From contig NZ_PYGK01000014.1 in the NCBI RefSeq assembly GCF_003014595.1, forward strand, positions 62,001 through 126,000: 64,000 bases of DNA. Reading direction: 5' to 3'. The position numbers and the translations under genes are program-made. Of the stretch, positions 8,027 through 15,147 are shown piece by piece. The notes under the pieces are model-generated. The model saw only the letters and a program-made list of their open reading frames with translations. It was not told where the DNA came from and did not search any database. Source of the stretch: Chitinophaga ginsengisoli (GTDB lineage Bacteria; Bacteroidota; Bacteroidia; Chitinophagales; Chitinophagaceae). Each line of letters begins with the position of its first letter. Position 1 is the stretch's first letter.

Positions 8027-8112
8027 AATCATTCGCACAGATTGGCTCCACCAGGAGCCGTTTTGCTTGTAGCCCGGGGTTGTCACCCACCCGGGTGGGT
8101 GACAACCCCGGT
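8027..8112. repeat. Two-hairpin intergenic repeat, copy A
   Basis: This copy shows the order seen again at 29.5 and 32.0 kb: AATCATTCG, a small hairpin (GGCTCC 8044-8049 with GGAGCC 8054-8059), a TTGCTTGTAGC linker, then a GC-rich dyad. The second element here is a perfect 38-base palindrome at 8074-8111 with no loop, its halves starting CCGGGGTTGTCACCC. It sits between cdaA (+) and the FKBP gene (-). Short open frames in it are by-products of the repeat. Confidence 0.7.
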
Positions 8113-8135
8113 TCAAACGATTTCCCCCGCCCCCT

Positions 8136-8174
8136 AACAAAAACGGCCGTTCGCCAAAGGCGAACGGCCGTTTT
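8136..8174 (-). terminator. Terminator of the FKBP operon, 16-bp perfect stem
   Basis: Arms AAAACGGCCGTTCGCC (8140-8155) and its exact complement (8159-8174) enclose a 3-base loop. On the minus strand the stem is followed by TTTTTGTT. It lies 18 bases past the FKBP stop. Confidence 0.85.
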
Positions 8175-8192
8175 CAATATCGGTAATATTGA

Positions 8193-9074
8193 TTATTTCT
8201 TACCAGGCTGCAGTGCAGCGGGAGCAGCAGGAGCTTCAGGAGCGCCAGTTTTCACATCTACCAGCTGAACATCGAATGCCAGTACAGAGTTACCTGGAAT
8301 AGCCGGAGGACTACCCTGTAAACCGTAAGCTAAAGTAGAAGGAATGATCAGCGTTGCCTTGCTACCTTTTTTCAGGGCAGCGATACCAGCATCCCAACCT
8401 TTGATCACGAAACCGCGACCGATAGGGAATTTGATAGGCTCGATCTTCATACCTGGTCTCAGAGTAGAATCCAGGCTGGAATCAAATACTTTACCATCCA
8501 GTAGTTTACCGGTGTAGTGTACATAAACGGTATCGCCTACTTTAGGCTGAGCACCGGTACCTTCTTCCTTAACGGCTACATAAACGCCTTCAGGAGTTGG
8601 GGTTGCGGTGATCTTGTTTTTATCCATATATTCTTTGATGGTCTTTTCATCTTTTGCTTTCTGCTCAGCAGCTGCATATTTACCTACTACGATGAAAGTC
8701 ACATTCAGCTTATCACCTTTTTTACCGAATGGTGGATGAGGCTCAGGCAGACTATCGATAGGAATAGAGAAAGTAGCGCTATCGCCTTCTTTCAGCATAG
8801 CCAGACCGTCCATCAGGTCGTACTTGTTCACGGATTTAGAGATAACGAAAGGTACGGGACCTCCGGCCATCTTGCGGGATTCTACGAGTACGGAATCGTT
8901 CAGACTTTGGATGATGTTCAGCAGTACAGTGTCACCCAGCTTCAGCTGCGCACCTGTTCCTGACTTATGAACAACGAAGTCTACGCCACCTGGTGTCTTT
9001 TTAGAGCCACCGGCACCGCAGCTGGCCAGAAAGAGGCCCAATGCTGCAACTAACAACTGTTTGTTCTTTTTCAT
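8193..9074 (-). CDS. FKBP-type peptidyl-prolyl isomerase lipoprotein, two-domain
   Basis: A 293-residue envelope lipoprotein; residues 1-19 form a type II signal with lipobox LASC (Cys19). Two FKBP units follow. The first (about 28-135) is degenerate but keeps GTGAQLKLGDTVLLNI and a GDSATFSIP turn. The second (about 165-275) is complete: VGDTVYVHYTGKLLDGKVFD, FPIGRGFVIKGWDAGI, STLAYG and VLAFDVQLVDV, including active-site aromatic and Asp positions. The C-terminus is Ala/Pro-rich. It catalyses cis-trans prolyl isomerisation of secreted proteins. It is 27 bases downstream of the NrnA-like gene and probably co-transcribed; a strong terminator follows. Confidence 0.92.
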   Translation of the reverse strand: MKKNKQLLVAALGLFLASCGAGGSKKTPGGVDFVVHKSGTGAQLKLGDTVLLNIIQSLNDSVLVESRKMAGGPVPFVISKSVNKYDLMDGLAMLKEGDSATFSIPIDSLPEPHPPFGKKGDKLNVTFIVVGKYAAAEQKAKDEKTIKEYMDKNKITATPTPEGVYVAVKEEGTGAQPKVGDTVYVHYTGKLLDGKVFDSSLDSTLRPGMKIEPIKFPIGRGFVIKGWDAGIAALKKGSKATLIIPSTLAYGLQGSPPAIPGNSVLAFDVQLVDVKTGAPEAPAAPAALQPGKK

Positions 9075-9101
9075 TTGACTGTATTAGTAGGATTGAATAA
9101 C

Positions 9102-10106
9102 TTATTGTAACTGCTCCTCGTTCTCTTTAATGGCCTCAATAAAATGTTGAACGGTTTTCTCAAGGGTCTCGGAGCTATGGCCGCCGGCGGCGTGGAAGTG
9201 GCCGCCACCATCGAAATATTTCCTGGCGAACGTGTTCACATCAAAATCACCTTTGGAACGGAAAGATAATTTTATTTCCGCATGACGGTCTATGATCAGC
9301 GCTGCCAGCTTAATACCCTGGATAGATAGCAGGAAGTTCACTACCCCTTCTGTATCGCCGGTCTGCAGGTCAAAACGCTTCAGGTCCGTATACGGGATGG
9401 CCATCATGGCTGTATTATATTCATAGTATACCTCCATGCGGTTAAGTAGGGTATGCCCCAGGAAGCGCAGGCGGTTTTCCAGGAAATTGTCATAGATCGC
9501 GGAGTGGATGATCTCATGTTTAAGACCGCGGTCAAACAGATCAGCCACCATACGGTGTACTCTCGCAGAGGTGGAGGTAAAACGGAAAGAACCTGTGTCT
9601 GTCATGGTACCCGCATAAATGCACTGGGCCATATCTTCATTGATCAGAGCCTCGTCTCCCAGTTTATAGATGATCTCGTAAATCAGCTGGGCAGTGGAAG
9701 CCGCCGTAGTATCGCTGATACCGTAATCAAACACCGGTTGTGGCTCCAGGTGATGGTCTACCAGGATCTTCGTGCAGCTCAGCTGTGTCAGGTATGGTTC
9801 CATACTTTTCGTGCGGTACAGCGCGTTGAAGTCCAGGCAAAACAGCAGGTCTATGCCCTCCAGTGCTTTCATCGCCTTCTCCTGCATCGATTCAAAATCA
9901 ATTACTTCCTTTGCACCAGGCATCCATATCAGGAAATCCGGGAAATTAGTAGGGGAAATAACAGTTACATCATGACCTTTCTGTCTGAGATAATGGTATA
10001 AGGCCAGTGATGAGCCCATTGCGTCTGCATCTGGTTTCTGATGCATTGTTATTACCACTCTTTTAGGGGTCTCCAGCAAGGGCTTAATTTCCTCTATCCT
10101 CTTCAT
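9102..10106 (-). CDS. DHH/DHHA1 phosphoesterase, NrnA-like (oligoribonuclease / pAp phosphatase)
   Basis: A 334-residue protein of the DHH superfamily. The N-terminal metal-binding motif is HQKPDADAMGSS (His22, Asp26, Asp28), followed by CLDFN (Asp92) and the defining DHH triad LVDHHLEP at 117-119. The C-terminal DHHA1 domain has the substrate motif GGGHFHAAGG near residue 300. This matches NrnA, which degrades short RNA oligonucleotides, dephosphorylates 3'-phosphoadenosine 5'-phosphate, and in some species hydrolyses pApA from c-di-AMP. cdaA is about 1.1 kb away on the other strand, so a link with c-di-AMP turnover is possible but inferred. It is the first gene of the pair with the FKBP gene. 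Confidence 0.88.
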   Translation of the reverse strand: MKRIEEIKPLLETPKRVVITMHQKPDADAMGSSLALYHYLRQKGHDVTVISPTNFPDFLIWMPGAKEVIDFESMQEKAMKALEGIDLLFCLDFNALYRTKSMEPYLTQLSCTKILVDHHLEPQPVFDYGISDTTAASTAQLIYEIIYKLGDEALINEDMAQCIYAGTMTDTGSFRFTSTSARVHRMVADLFDRGLKHEIIHSAIYDNFLENRLRFLGHTLLNRMEVYYEYNTAMMAIPYTDLKRFDLQTGDTEGVVNFLLSIQGIKLAALIIDRHAEIKLSFRSKGDFDVNTFARKYFDGGGHFHAAGGHSSETLEKTVQHFIEAIKENEEQLQ

Positions 10107-10226
10107 TCTTAACCTTTAAGTATACAGGCATGCCTGCTTTTATATGAACAATAAAATATAACCGTTTTTTTGCCAAAAAATGAAGTGCGAAGTTCTCTTT
10201 TTTTTCATCACTAAACAAATTCTGGT

Positions 10227-10234
10227 TACATTTG
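10227..10234 (+). promoter_or_regulatory. -7 promoter box TACATTTG for ndk
   Basis: An exact TAnnTTTG match 33 bases upstream of the ndk ATG. The -33 region is only a T-run (about 10193-10206), without a clear TTG. Confidence 0.5.
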
Positions 10235-10267
10235 CGCCCAAAATTAGTTAATTAGGAATCTAAATAT

Positions 10268-10687
10268 ATGGCGAACAACAGAACTTTTACAATGATTAAG
10301 CCCGATGCCGTTGAAAATGGGCATATTGGTGGCATTCTGGCGAAAATTAACGCTGCCGGTTTCCGTATCGTGGCAATGAAAATGACCAGGCTCTCTTCTG
10401 AGAAAGCAGGTGAATTTTATGCTGTGCATAAAGAAAGGCCTTTCTACGGCGAACTGGTTGAATTCATGAGCAGCGGTCACATCGTGGCAGCTATCCTGGA
10501 AAAAGCCAATGCTGTGGAAGACTTCCGTAAACTGATCGGTGCTACCAACCCTGCCAATGCAGAAGAAGGTACTATCCGCAAGCAGTACGCTGAGTCTGTA
10601 GGCCGCAACGCTGTTCACGGTTCTGACTCTGATGAGAACGCAGAGATCGAAGGCAGCTTCTTCTTCTCCGGTCTGGAAAAATTCTAA
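10268..10687 (+). CDS. ndk: Nucleoside diphosphate kinase
   Basis: A 139-residue Ndk that transfers the gamma-phosphate of ATP to NDPs through a phospho-histidine. The N-terminal TFTMIKPDAVENGHIGG is the standard opening, KERPFYGELVEFMSSG the Kpn-loop area, and the active-site His117 lies in NAVHGSDSDENAEIE. Length fits the family exactly. A TACATTTG promoter box lies 33 bases upstream and a strong terminator at 10725-10759, so it is monocistronic. Confidence 0.97.
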   Translation: MANNRTFTMIKPDAVENGHIGGILAKINAAGFRIVAMKMTRLSSEKAGEFYAVHKERPFYGELVEFMSSGHIVAAILEKANAVEDFRKLIGATNPANAEEGTIRKQYAESVGRNAVHGSDSDENAEIEGSFFFSGLEKF

Positions 10688-10724
10688 TTGAACTGCCGGC
10701 ACCTGATAGCCGGTGAAAGATACG

Positions 10725-10759
10725 AAAGGCCTTCCCATTGCTTTGGGAGGGCCTTTTTT
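10725..10759 (+). terminator. ndk terminator
   Basis: AAGGCCTTCCCA and TGGGAGGGCCTT arms (one G-U pair) are followed by TTTTTTG. It sits between ndk and xerD and lies downstream of the ATG at 10713, which argues against that ATG as the xerD start. Confidence 0.85.
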
Positions 10760-10775
10760 GTGTAAATTGCCTGCC

Positions 10776-11672
10776 ATGTGGGACATATACCTGAAAGGAT
10801 TTAAAGCTTATCTCCAGCTGGAGCGATCCCTGTCTGCCAATTCCATTGAAGCCTATATCCGCGATGTAGAGAAGCTGGTACAATACCTGCAGTCGGTCGG
10901 TTCACAACTGCCACCCGACCAGCTAACACTGTCTGAGCTACAGGCCTGTGTGCAGTGGATCGCCAACCTGGGTATGAGCGCCACCTCCCAGGCCAGGATC
11001 ATTTCCGGCATCAAAGCTTTCTACCGCTACCTGCTATTGGAAGATATCATCCGCCAGGACCCTACCCTGCTGATCGAAGCCCCTAAAACACGCCGACAAT
11101 TGCCGGATATACTCAGCTTTGATGAAATAGAGCAGATCATTGCACAGGTAAAGGCCGGTACTCCCGAAGGACAACGTAACCGGGCTATCCTTGAAACCAT
11201 GTACAGCTGCGGCCTTCGCGTCAGCGAAGTGGTTAGCCTGAAGATCTCCCAGTTACATTTTGACGCTGGCTTCATCCGTGTAGTGGGTAAAGGCGATAAG
11301 GAACGCCTGGTACCTATCGGCCCGGATGCTATCAAGTATATCAATATCTACAAAGACGAGATACGGGTACATGTACCCATAAAAAAGGGACAGGAGGATA
11401 TCCTTTTCCTGAACCGGCGGGGCAGCGCACTGACCCGGGTCATGATCTTCCTGGTGATCAAAGACCTTACTGCCGCCGCAGGCATTGAAAAACAGGTGTC
11501 ACCCCATACCTTCCGCCATTCCTTTGCCACACACCTTGTAGAAGGCGGCGCCGACCTGCGTGCCGTACAGGAGATGCTGGGGCATGAAAGCATTACCACT
11601 ACGGAGATCTATACACACCTGGACAGGGAGTTTTTGAGGGATACCTTGCAAAGGTTTCACCCGCGGTTCTGA
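10776..11672 (+). CDS. xerD: Site-specific tyrosine recombinase XerD
   Basis: A 298-residue tyrosine recombinase from the ATG at 10776. The SAM-like core-binding domain (about 1-90, LKGFKAYLQLERSLSANSIE) and catalytic domain carry the full set of residues: Arg148 (SCGLRVSEVVSL), Lys172 (GKGDKERLVP), His244 and Arg247 (HTFRHSFATHLVEGGAD), His270 (LGHESITTTEIYTHL) and the nucleophile Tyr279. Length and end pattern fit the chromosomal XerD that resolves dimers at dif with XerC, not an integrase. No attachment site or mobile cargo is next to it. The upstream in-frame ATG at 10713 precedes the ndk terminator and is unlikely to be used. Confidence 0.92.
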   Translation: MWDIYLKGFKAYLQLERSLSANSIEAYIRDVEKLVQYLQSVGSQLPPDQLTLSELQACVQWIANLGMSATSQARIISGIKAFYRYLLLEDIIRQDPTLLIEAPKTRRQLPDILSFDEIEQIIAQVKAGTPEGQRNRAILETMYSCGLRVSEVVSLKISQLHFDAGFIRVVGKGDKERLVPIGPDAIKYINIYKDEIRVHVPIKKGQEDILFLNRRGSALTRVMIFLVIKDLTAAAGIEKQVSPHTFRHSFATHLVEGGADLRAVQEMLGHESITTTEIYTHLDREFLRDTLQRFHPRF

Positions 11673-11907
11673 CTACGTTATTCCGGATAATGTCTCCGGA
11701 GAACAATGGGACTCCTACCCCAGCCCAATTACCACAAATGATGTCCAATTGTCCCGGGTTACATCAGACCTCTTTCGGGCAAAAATCCCCCTCAGACTCA
11801 TATTATAACAGCCATCCATAATGTGAACCACCTTTATTACCAATAACTAACAAAACAAGTATTTTATATAATCCTTGTAAGGGCCCTATCCTATTGCATT
11901 CGGGGAG

Positions 11908-12003
11908 ATAACCCATATATAACCCATATATAAGCCATATATGACCCATATATAACCCATACTTAAAAGATATGGGTTATATATGGGTTATATATGAGTT
12001 TAT
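11908..12003. repeat. 11-bp direct repeat array followed by inverted copies
   Basis: Five head-to-tail 11-mers of ATAACCCATAT (units start at 11908, 11919, 11930, 11941, 11952; units 3 and 4 carry one change each and the last is cut) are followed by an 8-base spacer (CTTAAAAG) and three inverted units (ATATGGGTTAT at 11970 and 11981, a degenerate one at 11992). The two arms can fold into a long A/T-rich cruciform or RNA hairpin of about 21 bp or more. Confidence 0.85.
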
Positions 12004-12082
12004 AAGGGATTGTATATAAGAAATCAGAGATAAAGCACCCTGTTTAGGACAGGTTTCAAGGCCGAATAAACCGGAAAGCAAC

Positions 12083-12137
12083 AATAAAAAGGCCCTCAGC
12101 GCAACCACCCGATGATGGGTAGTTACACTGAAGGCCT
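12083..12137 (-). terminator. Minus-strand terminator hairpin; possible small-RNA 3' end
   Basis: The arms 12090-12110 and 12117-12137 (21 bases each, 6-base loop) have four C/A mismatches on the plus strand that become G-U pairs in RNA made from the minus strand. In that direction the stem is followed by TTTTATT. So it is a terminator for minus-strand transcription, yet no minus-strand gene lies upstream up to 13.4 kb, which suggests a short antisense or intergenic RNA. Confidence 0.6.
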
Positions 12138-12198
12138 GGTCCGTTCGACAGACTATCCTTCAATTATTACCGTATTGTTAACTCCTTTTTTCCGATAG

Positions 12199-12230
12199 TT
12201 GGGCCCGTTATCTCGCGTGTCATATATATG
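12199..12230 (+). promoter_or_regulatory. Possible promoter of the PI-PLC gene (TTG-N21-TATATATG)
   Basis: TTG at 12199-12201 and TATATATG at 12223-12230 (one mismatch to TAnnTTTG), spacer 21 bases, give a leader of about 70 bases. Confidence 0.3.
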
Positions 12231-12306
12231 TGCAGGCTGTTTTGATCCGTATGCCGAGAACCCGTAAAACACGACCTATAAAACCTTTTAAACCTAAACC
12301 TCCACT

Positions 12307-13278
12307 ATGAACACACAACGTTTCATGCCCATTGCAGGTCTCCTGTTGACTGCTGTATTTTTTTCCGGTTGTTCGAAAGACGAAACTGTAGCACCGGCGC
12401 TGAAAGCCGACAACTCAGTAGCCGTTACAACCCAGGCTGCAGCTGTGTCTATGAACAGCTGGATGACCAGTCTTCCGGACAACAGCAGCATTGCTTCCCT
12501 GTCCATTCCGGGTACACACGACAGTGGCGCCCGCGTTGAGCCTGTATCAGGTACTGCTAAATGCCAGGACCTGACCATCGCCGCCCAACTGGAAGCAGGC
12601 GTTCGTTTCCTGGACATCCGTTGCCGCCACATTGGCAATGCCTTTGCCATCCACCACGGTTCTATTTACCAGAACATGAACTTTAACGACGTGTTACTGG
12701 CCTGTACCAGCTTCCTGACCAGCCATCCGGGAGAAACCATTGTGATGAGCGTGAAAGAAGAGTACGATGCTACTGACAACACCAGGACTTTCGAGCAGAC
12801 GTTTGACACTTATGTACAGCAGTATTCCAGCTTCTGGCATACAGGCGCTACTATCCCGACACTGGGACAGGTAAGAGGAAAGATTGTATTACTGAGAAGG
12901 TTTGGCGCTACCAGTACGCCTAAGGGTATCGATGCTACTGCATGGGGAGATAACACTGTATTCACTATCAACAACAGCAATGCTAACCTGAAGATCCAGG
13001 ACCAGTATGTAGTGCCTGACAACAATGCAAAATGGAACAACATCAACACACTGTTCACAGAAGCAAGCACACAGAGCAACAATGTACTGTACATCAATTT
13101 CACCAGTGGTTACAAATCACTGATCTTCAGTATACCGAGCATTACTACGGTATCCGGCAATATCAACCCAAGGCTCAATACTTACTTTACCAGCAATACG
13201 CATGGCAGATTTGGTATTATTCCGATGGACTTTGTAAATGCTGATAGGGCATCTCTGATTGCCAAGACTAATTTTTAG
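12307..13278 (+). CDS. PI-PLC X-domain lipoprotein (phosphatidylinositol-specific phospholipase C-like)
   Basis: A 323-residue lipoprotein with a signal ending in the lipobox FSGC (Cys22) and a short linker. The PI-PLC TIM-barrel X domain opens at about residue 50 with SLSIPGTHDSGA (His71), continues with QLEAGVRFLDIRCR and FAIHHGSI (second catalytic His at 116/117), then HPGETIVMSVKEEYD and GKIVLLRRFG. These two histidines and the surrounding Arg/Asp are the bacterial PI-PLC catalytic set. It probably cleaves glycerophosphoinositol or GPI-type lipids at the cell surface; the true substrate is unknown. It is monocistronic: long intergenic region before, terminator after. Confidence 0.88.
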   Translation: MNTQRFMPIAGLLLTAVFFSGCSKDETVAPALKADNSVAVTTQAAAVSMNSWMTSLPDNSSIASLSIPGTHDSGARVEPVSGTAKCQDLTIAAQLEAGVRFLDIRCRHIGNAFAIHHGSIYQNMNFNDVLLACTSFLTSHPGETIVMSVKEEYDATDNTRTFEQTFDTYVQQYSSFWHTGATIPTLGQVRGKIVLLRRFGATSTPKGIDATAWGDNTVFTINNSNANLKIQDQYVVPDNNAKWNNINTLFTEASTQSNNVLYINFTSGYKSLIFSIPSITTVSGNINPRLNTYFTSNTHGRFGIIPMDFVNADRASLIAKTNF

Positions 13279-13284
13279 GGCATA

Positions 13285-13327
13285 AAAAAACAGCTACCCT
13301 GGGAACTGGAAAGGGGTAGCTGTTTTT
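13285..13327 (+). terminator. Terminator after the PI-PLC gene
   Basis: AAACAGCTACCC (about 13287-13299) pairs with GGGTAGCTGTTT (about 13314-13325), followed by TTTA. The A-run on the left makes it potentially bidirectional. Confidence 0.8.
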
Positions 13328-13413
13328 ACCGAATGTGTGTGTATGCGGGTCACCAAACTTAAGTATTGAGGGTGTGTAGTACCGGAATATAGGTTAAGTA
13401 GTACCTTGTCTCT

Positions 13414-14280
13414 TTAATGACCTACCAGTGAGGATTTCCTTCCCAGCACTGCCCAGTTGCTCAACCAACCGGGTACATAGCCTGATGTCTTTTTGAGTAC
13501 AACGTCCTGCATAATGATATTGATCATGCTGCAGGCGCTCACTCCTTTTCGTTCCGGCATTGTAGCTACCTGGGCTTCTTCTTCCCAGAGCAGCTGTTTA
13601 TCCCGGTACACTTTAAAATAAATATCCGGACCTTCTATGTTCCGGCGTTCACCGACCAGCATAAGCCTGCTGGTCAGTTGTTTTCTGCTGAACCGGAGTT
13701 GATACCGACCTTTTTCATCGGTATGCGCACATCCCAATAAGCGATGGTTTCCGGCATTGTACGCTTCTACTTTTAATTGTGATTGTCCCTCTCTGGCATG
13801 TAATCGCCTTACTGTTCCTGCGATTACCCAGGTACCATAATTGGCCCTTATCTGGCGCCAGCTTTCAACTGGCAGGATGTATGCATAAGCCGCAACATAT
13901 TGTTGTCCTGAACGTTTCCAGTTTGGCACCGTAACTCCCAGATGGTAATGGGATTCCATCCCTCTGATGTCTGCCTGTTCAGGCATATGGCGCAAACAAA
14001 TGTCAAATTCAAGTGGCTCCGTAAATAAATGTAGTTGTTCCCAGGTCAGCGTATAATTTCCCATCTCATCCAACCGGGTCTCAGCAAGTAAGCGATCCTT
14101 CTTTGCCTCGACCTGTCCCCCTGTAAGCTGACCGGGACCATTAAATATGTTTCTCTTGGGGTGAGCTCCTACTGGATGACACCCATCTGGTAAATAAACA
14201 CGTAAAAATGCATCTACCAAAGGTTCTGTACAATCATCCGAGATCAATGCAGAGATGTTTCCAATTAACAGGTAACACAT
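13414..14280 (-). CDS. Uncharacterised protein with two transthyretin-like beta-sandwich units
   Basis: I take the ATG at 14280 (288 residues, MCYLLIGNISALISDD) rather than the longer frame, whose first 41 residues have no domain character. There is no signal peptide. Two repeats resemble carboxypeptidase-regulatory/transthyretin-like folds: residues about 7-105 (LVDAFLRVYLP, then LLAETRLDEMGNYTLTWEQL) and about 150-245 (WVIAGTVRRLHAREGQ, then LGCAHTDEKGRYQLRFSRKQL). Such units carry the pattern strand-variable loop-tDekGrY. The function is not recognised; similar units occur as accessory modules in large bacterial toxins, but no toxin gene is next to it. It is divergent from the CPxxCP cassette. 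Confidence 0.6.
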   Translation of the reverse strand: MCYLLIGNISALISDDCTEPLVDAFLRVYLPDGCHPVGAHPKRNIFNGPGQLTGGQVEAKKDRLLAETRLDEMGNYTLTWEQLHLFTEPLEFDICLRHMPEQADIRGMESHYHLGVTVPNWKRSGQQYVAAYAYILPVESWRQIRANYGTWVIAGTVRRLHAREGQSQLKVEAYNAGNHRLLGCAHTDEKGRYQLRFSRKQLTSRLMLVGERRNIEGPDIYFKVYRDKQLLWEEEAQVATMPERKGVSACSMINIIMQDVVLKKTSGYVPGWLSNWAVLGRKSSLVGH

Positions 14281-14708
14281 AGCTTTAAAGTTTAAAAGAA
14301 AGGGGTTAACACACTTAACCACATTCTGGCCGATATGGGTAGCCGCTTTATTTTTTCTGCATTGACTAGTAAAGGAAGAACAAACATGGGTAGAAAGGCC
14401 CATTTACTATGTTCGCGTGAGGTAAAGAGTTTAGCTTTAACTCACTATGCAAAGATTCATAAGTTATGGACGTCAGACAAGCGTTAAAGTACTGTTTGCA
14501 AAGAATACGTAGTTCTACGTATTTTTTGTAGTTTACTACGTTAGTGTGTGGCTCCTAAAATGGATAAAAACGGATCAAAACACTAATAATCAACACATTA
14601 ATATATTATCAAAACACTACATGGTACAAAGATGTTATATACGTACCTGCTTTGTCAAGTGATTATTTATAATAATTTTACCACCAACTTAAAAACCACA
14701 GCACAATT
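14281..14708. other. Divergent intergenic region upstream of the CPxxCP two-component cassette
   Basis: This A/T-rich 428-bp stretch separates the transthyretin-like gene (-) and the small CPxxCP gene (+). The only structure found is the pair of inverted repeats at 14505-14539. Bases 14560-14700 are very A/T-rich and contain no box I can assign with confidence. Confidence 0.5.
14505..14539. promoter_or_regulatory. Paired inverted repeats, possible response-regulator binding sites
   Basis: ATACGTAG-TT-CTACGTAT is a perfect 8-bp dyad at 14505-14522. GTAG-TTTA-CTAC at 14528-14539 is a second, shorter dyad sharing the CTAC/GTAG half. They lie about 170-200 bases upstream of the CPxxCP gene and could be operators for the LuxR-type regulator of the cassette. 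The first could also act as a weak terminator (TTTTTT follows). Confidence 0.45.
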
Positions 14709-15119
14709 ATGGAGATACCTAAACACTTCCCCCCAGACGCCGGCGCCTTTGTCTCCAAGAAGGAAGCCGAAAGAATGAGGGACAATTACATGAAGAGGAA
14801 AAAAAAGCAACATGGACATGAAGATTTCATCCAGGCTTACTTCTTCGGAAAAGAAAAATTCTTGGAGCTTCTTTCCTGTCAGGAAGACGTTGTAGGATTA
14901 CGCATCTACTACGGCGAGGATACTGACAATGACGGAATTGATGACAAAAAAATGGTGATTTACGCCGTTGACAAAAATGGCCAGAACATCCTCTACAAAA
15001 AGAAGAAGGAAACGACAGATGCAAATTCATTTTCGGCATCTGCTGCCGCTAAAGGCGCGGATGATGACGAGGGTGGTGCACTTGATGGCGGTTTACCTTG
15101 TCCTGCAAGTTGTCCATGA
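14709..15119 (+). CDS. Small acidic-tail protein with C-terminal CPxxCP motif
   Basis: A 136-residue protein with no signal peptide or TM helix. Residues 1-55 are helical and basic (SKKEAERMRDNYMKRKKKQ, then FFGKEKFLELLSCQED). Residues 60-95 form a strand-rich core, VVGLRIYYGED then KKMVIYAVDKNGQNIL, split by DTDNDGIDD, which matches the calcium-binding loop of EF-hand or thrombospondin type 3 repeats. The tail is low-complexity and acidic and ends in GGLPCPASCP. I know of no assigned function. It is the first gene of a run with a 7-TM protein (28-base gap), a histidine kinase and a response regulator, so a signalling role is inferred from context. Confidence 0.65.
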   Translation: MEIPKHFPPDAGAFVSKKEAERMRDNYMKRKKKQHGHEDFIQAYFFGKEKFLELLSCQEDVVGLRIYYGEDTDNDGIDDKKMVIYAVDKNGQNILYKKKKETTDANSFSASAAAKGADDDEGGALDGGLPCPASCP

Positions 15120-15147
15120 GTGGTTAATCTAACTAAACCCAAATTAA

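Larger units (their letters stand above)
11673..12306. other. 634-bp intergenic region between xerD and the PI-PLC gene
   Basis: No convincing coding frame is seen. The region holds an 11-bp direct/inverted repeat array (11908-12003), a strong hairpin that reads as a minus-strand terminator (12083-12137), and a possible promoter for the PI-PLC gene (12199-12230). Bases 11673-11900 show nothing I can name. Confidence 0.6.

Noticed and set aside
7896..8268. Short frames with sequences such as SPTRVGDNPG on both strands
   Set aside because: They arise from the palindromic repeat and terminator hairpin near 8074-8174, not from genes.
10713..10775. N-terminal extension of XerD
   Set aside because: It covers the ndk terminator and lacks similarity to XerD; the ATG at 10776 gives the normal length.
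11908..12003. CRISPR array
   Set aside because: Units are 11 bp without unique spacers and with inverted copies; no cas genes nearby.
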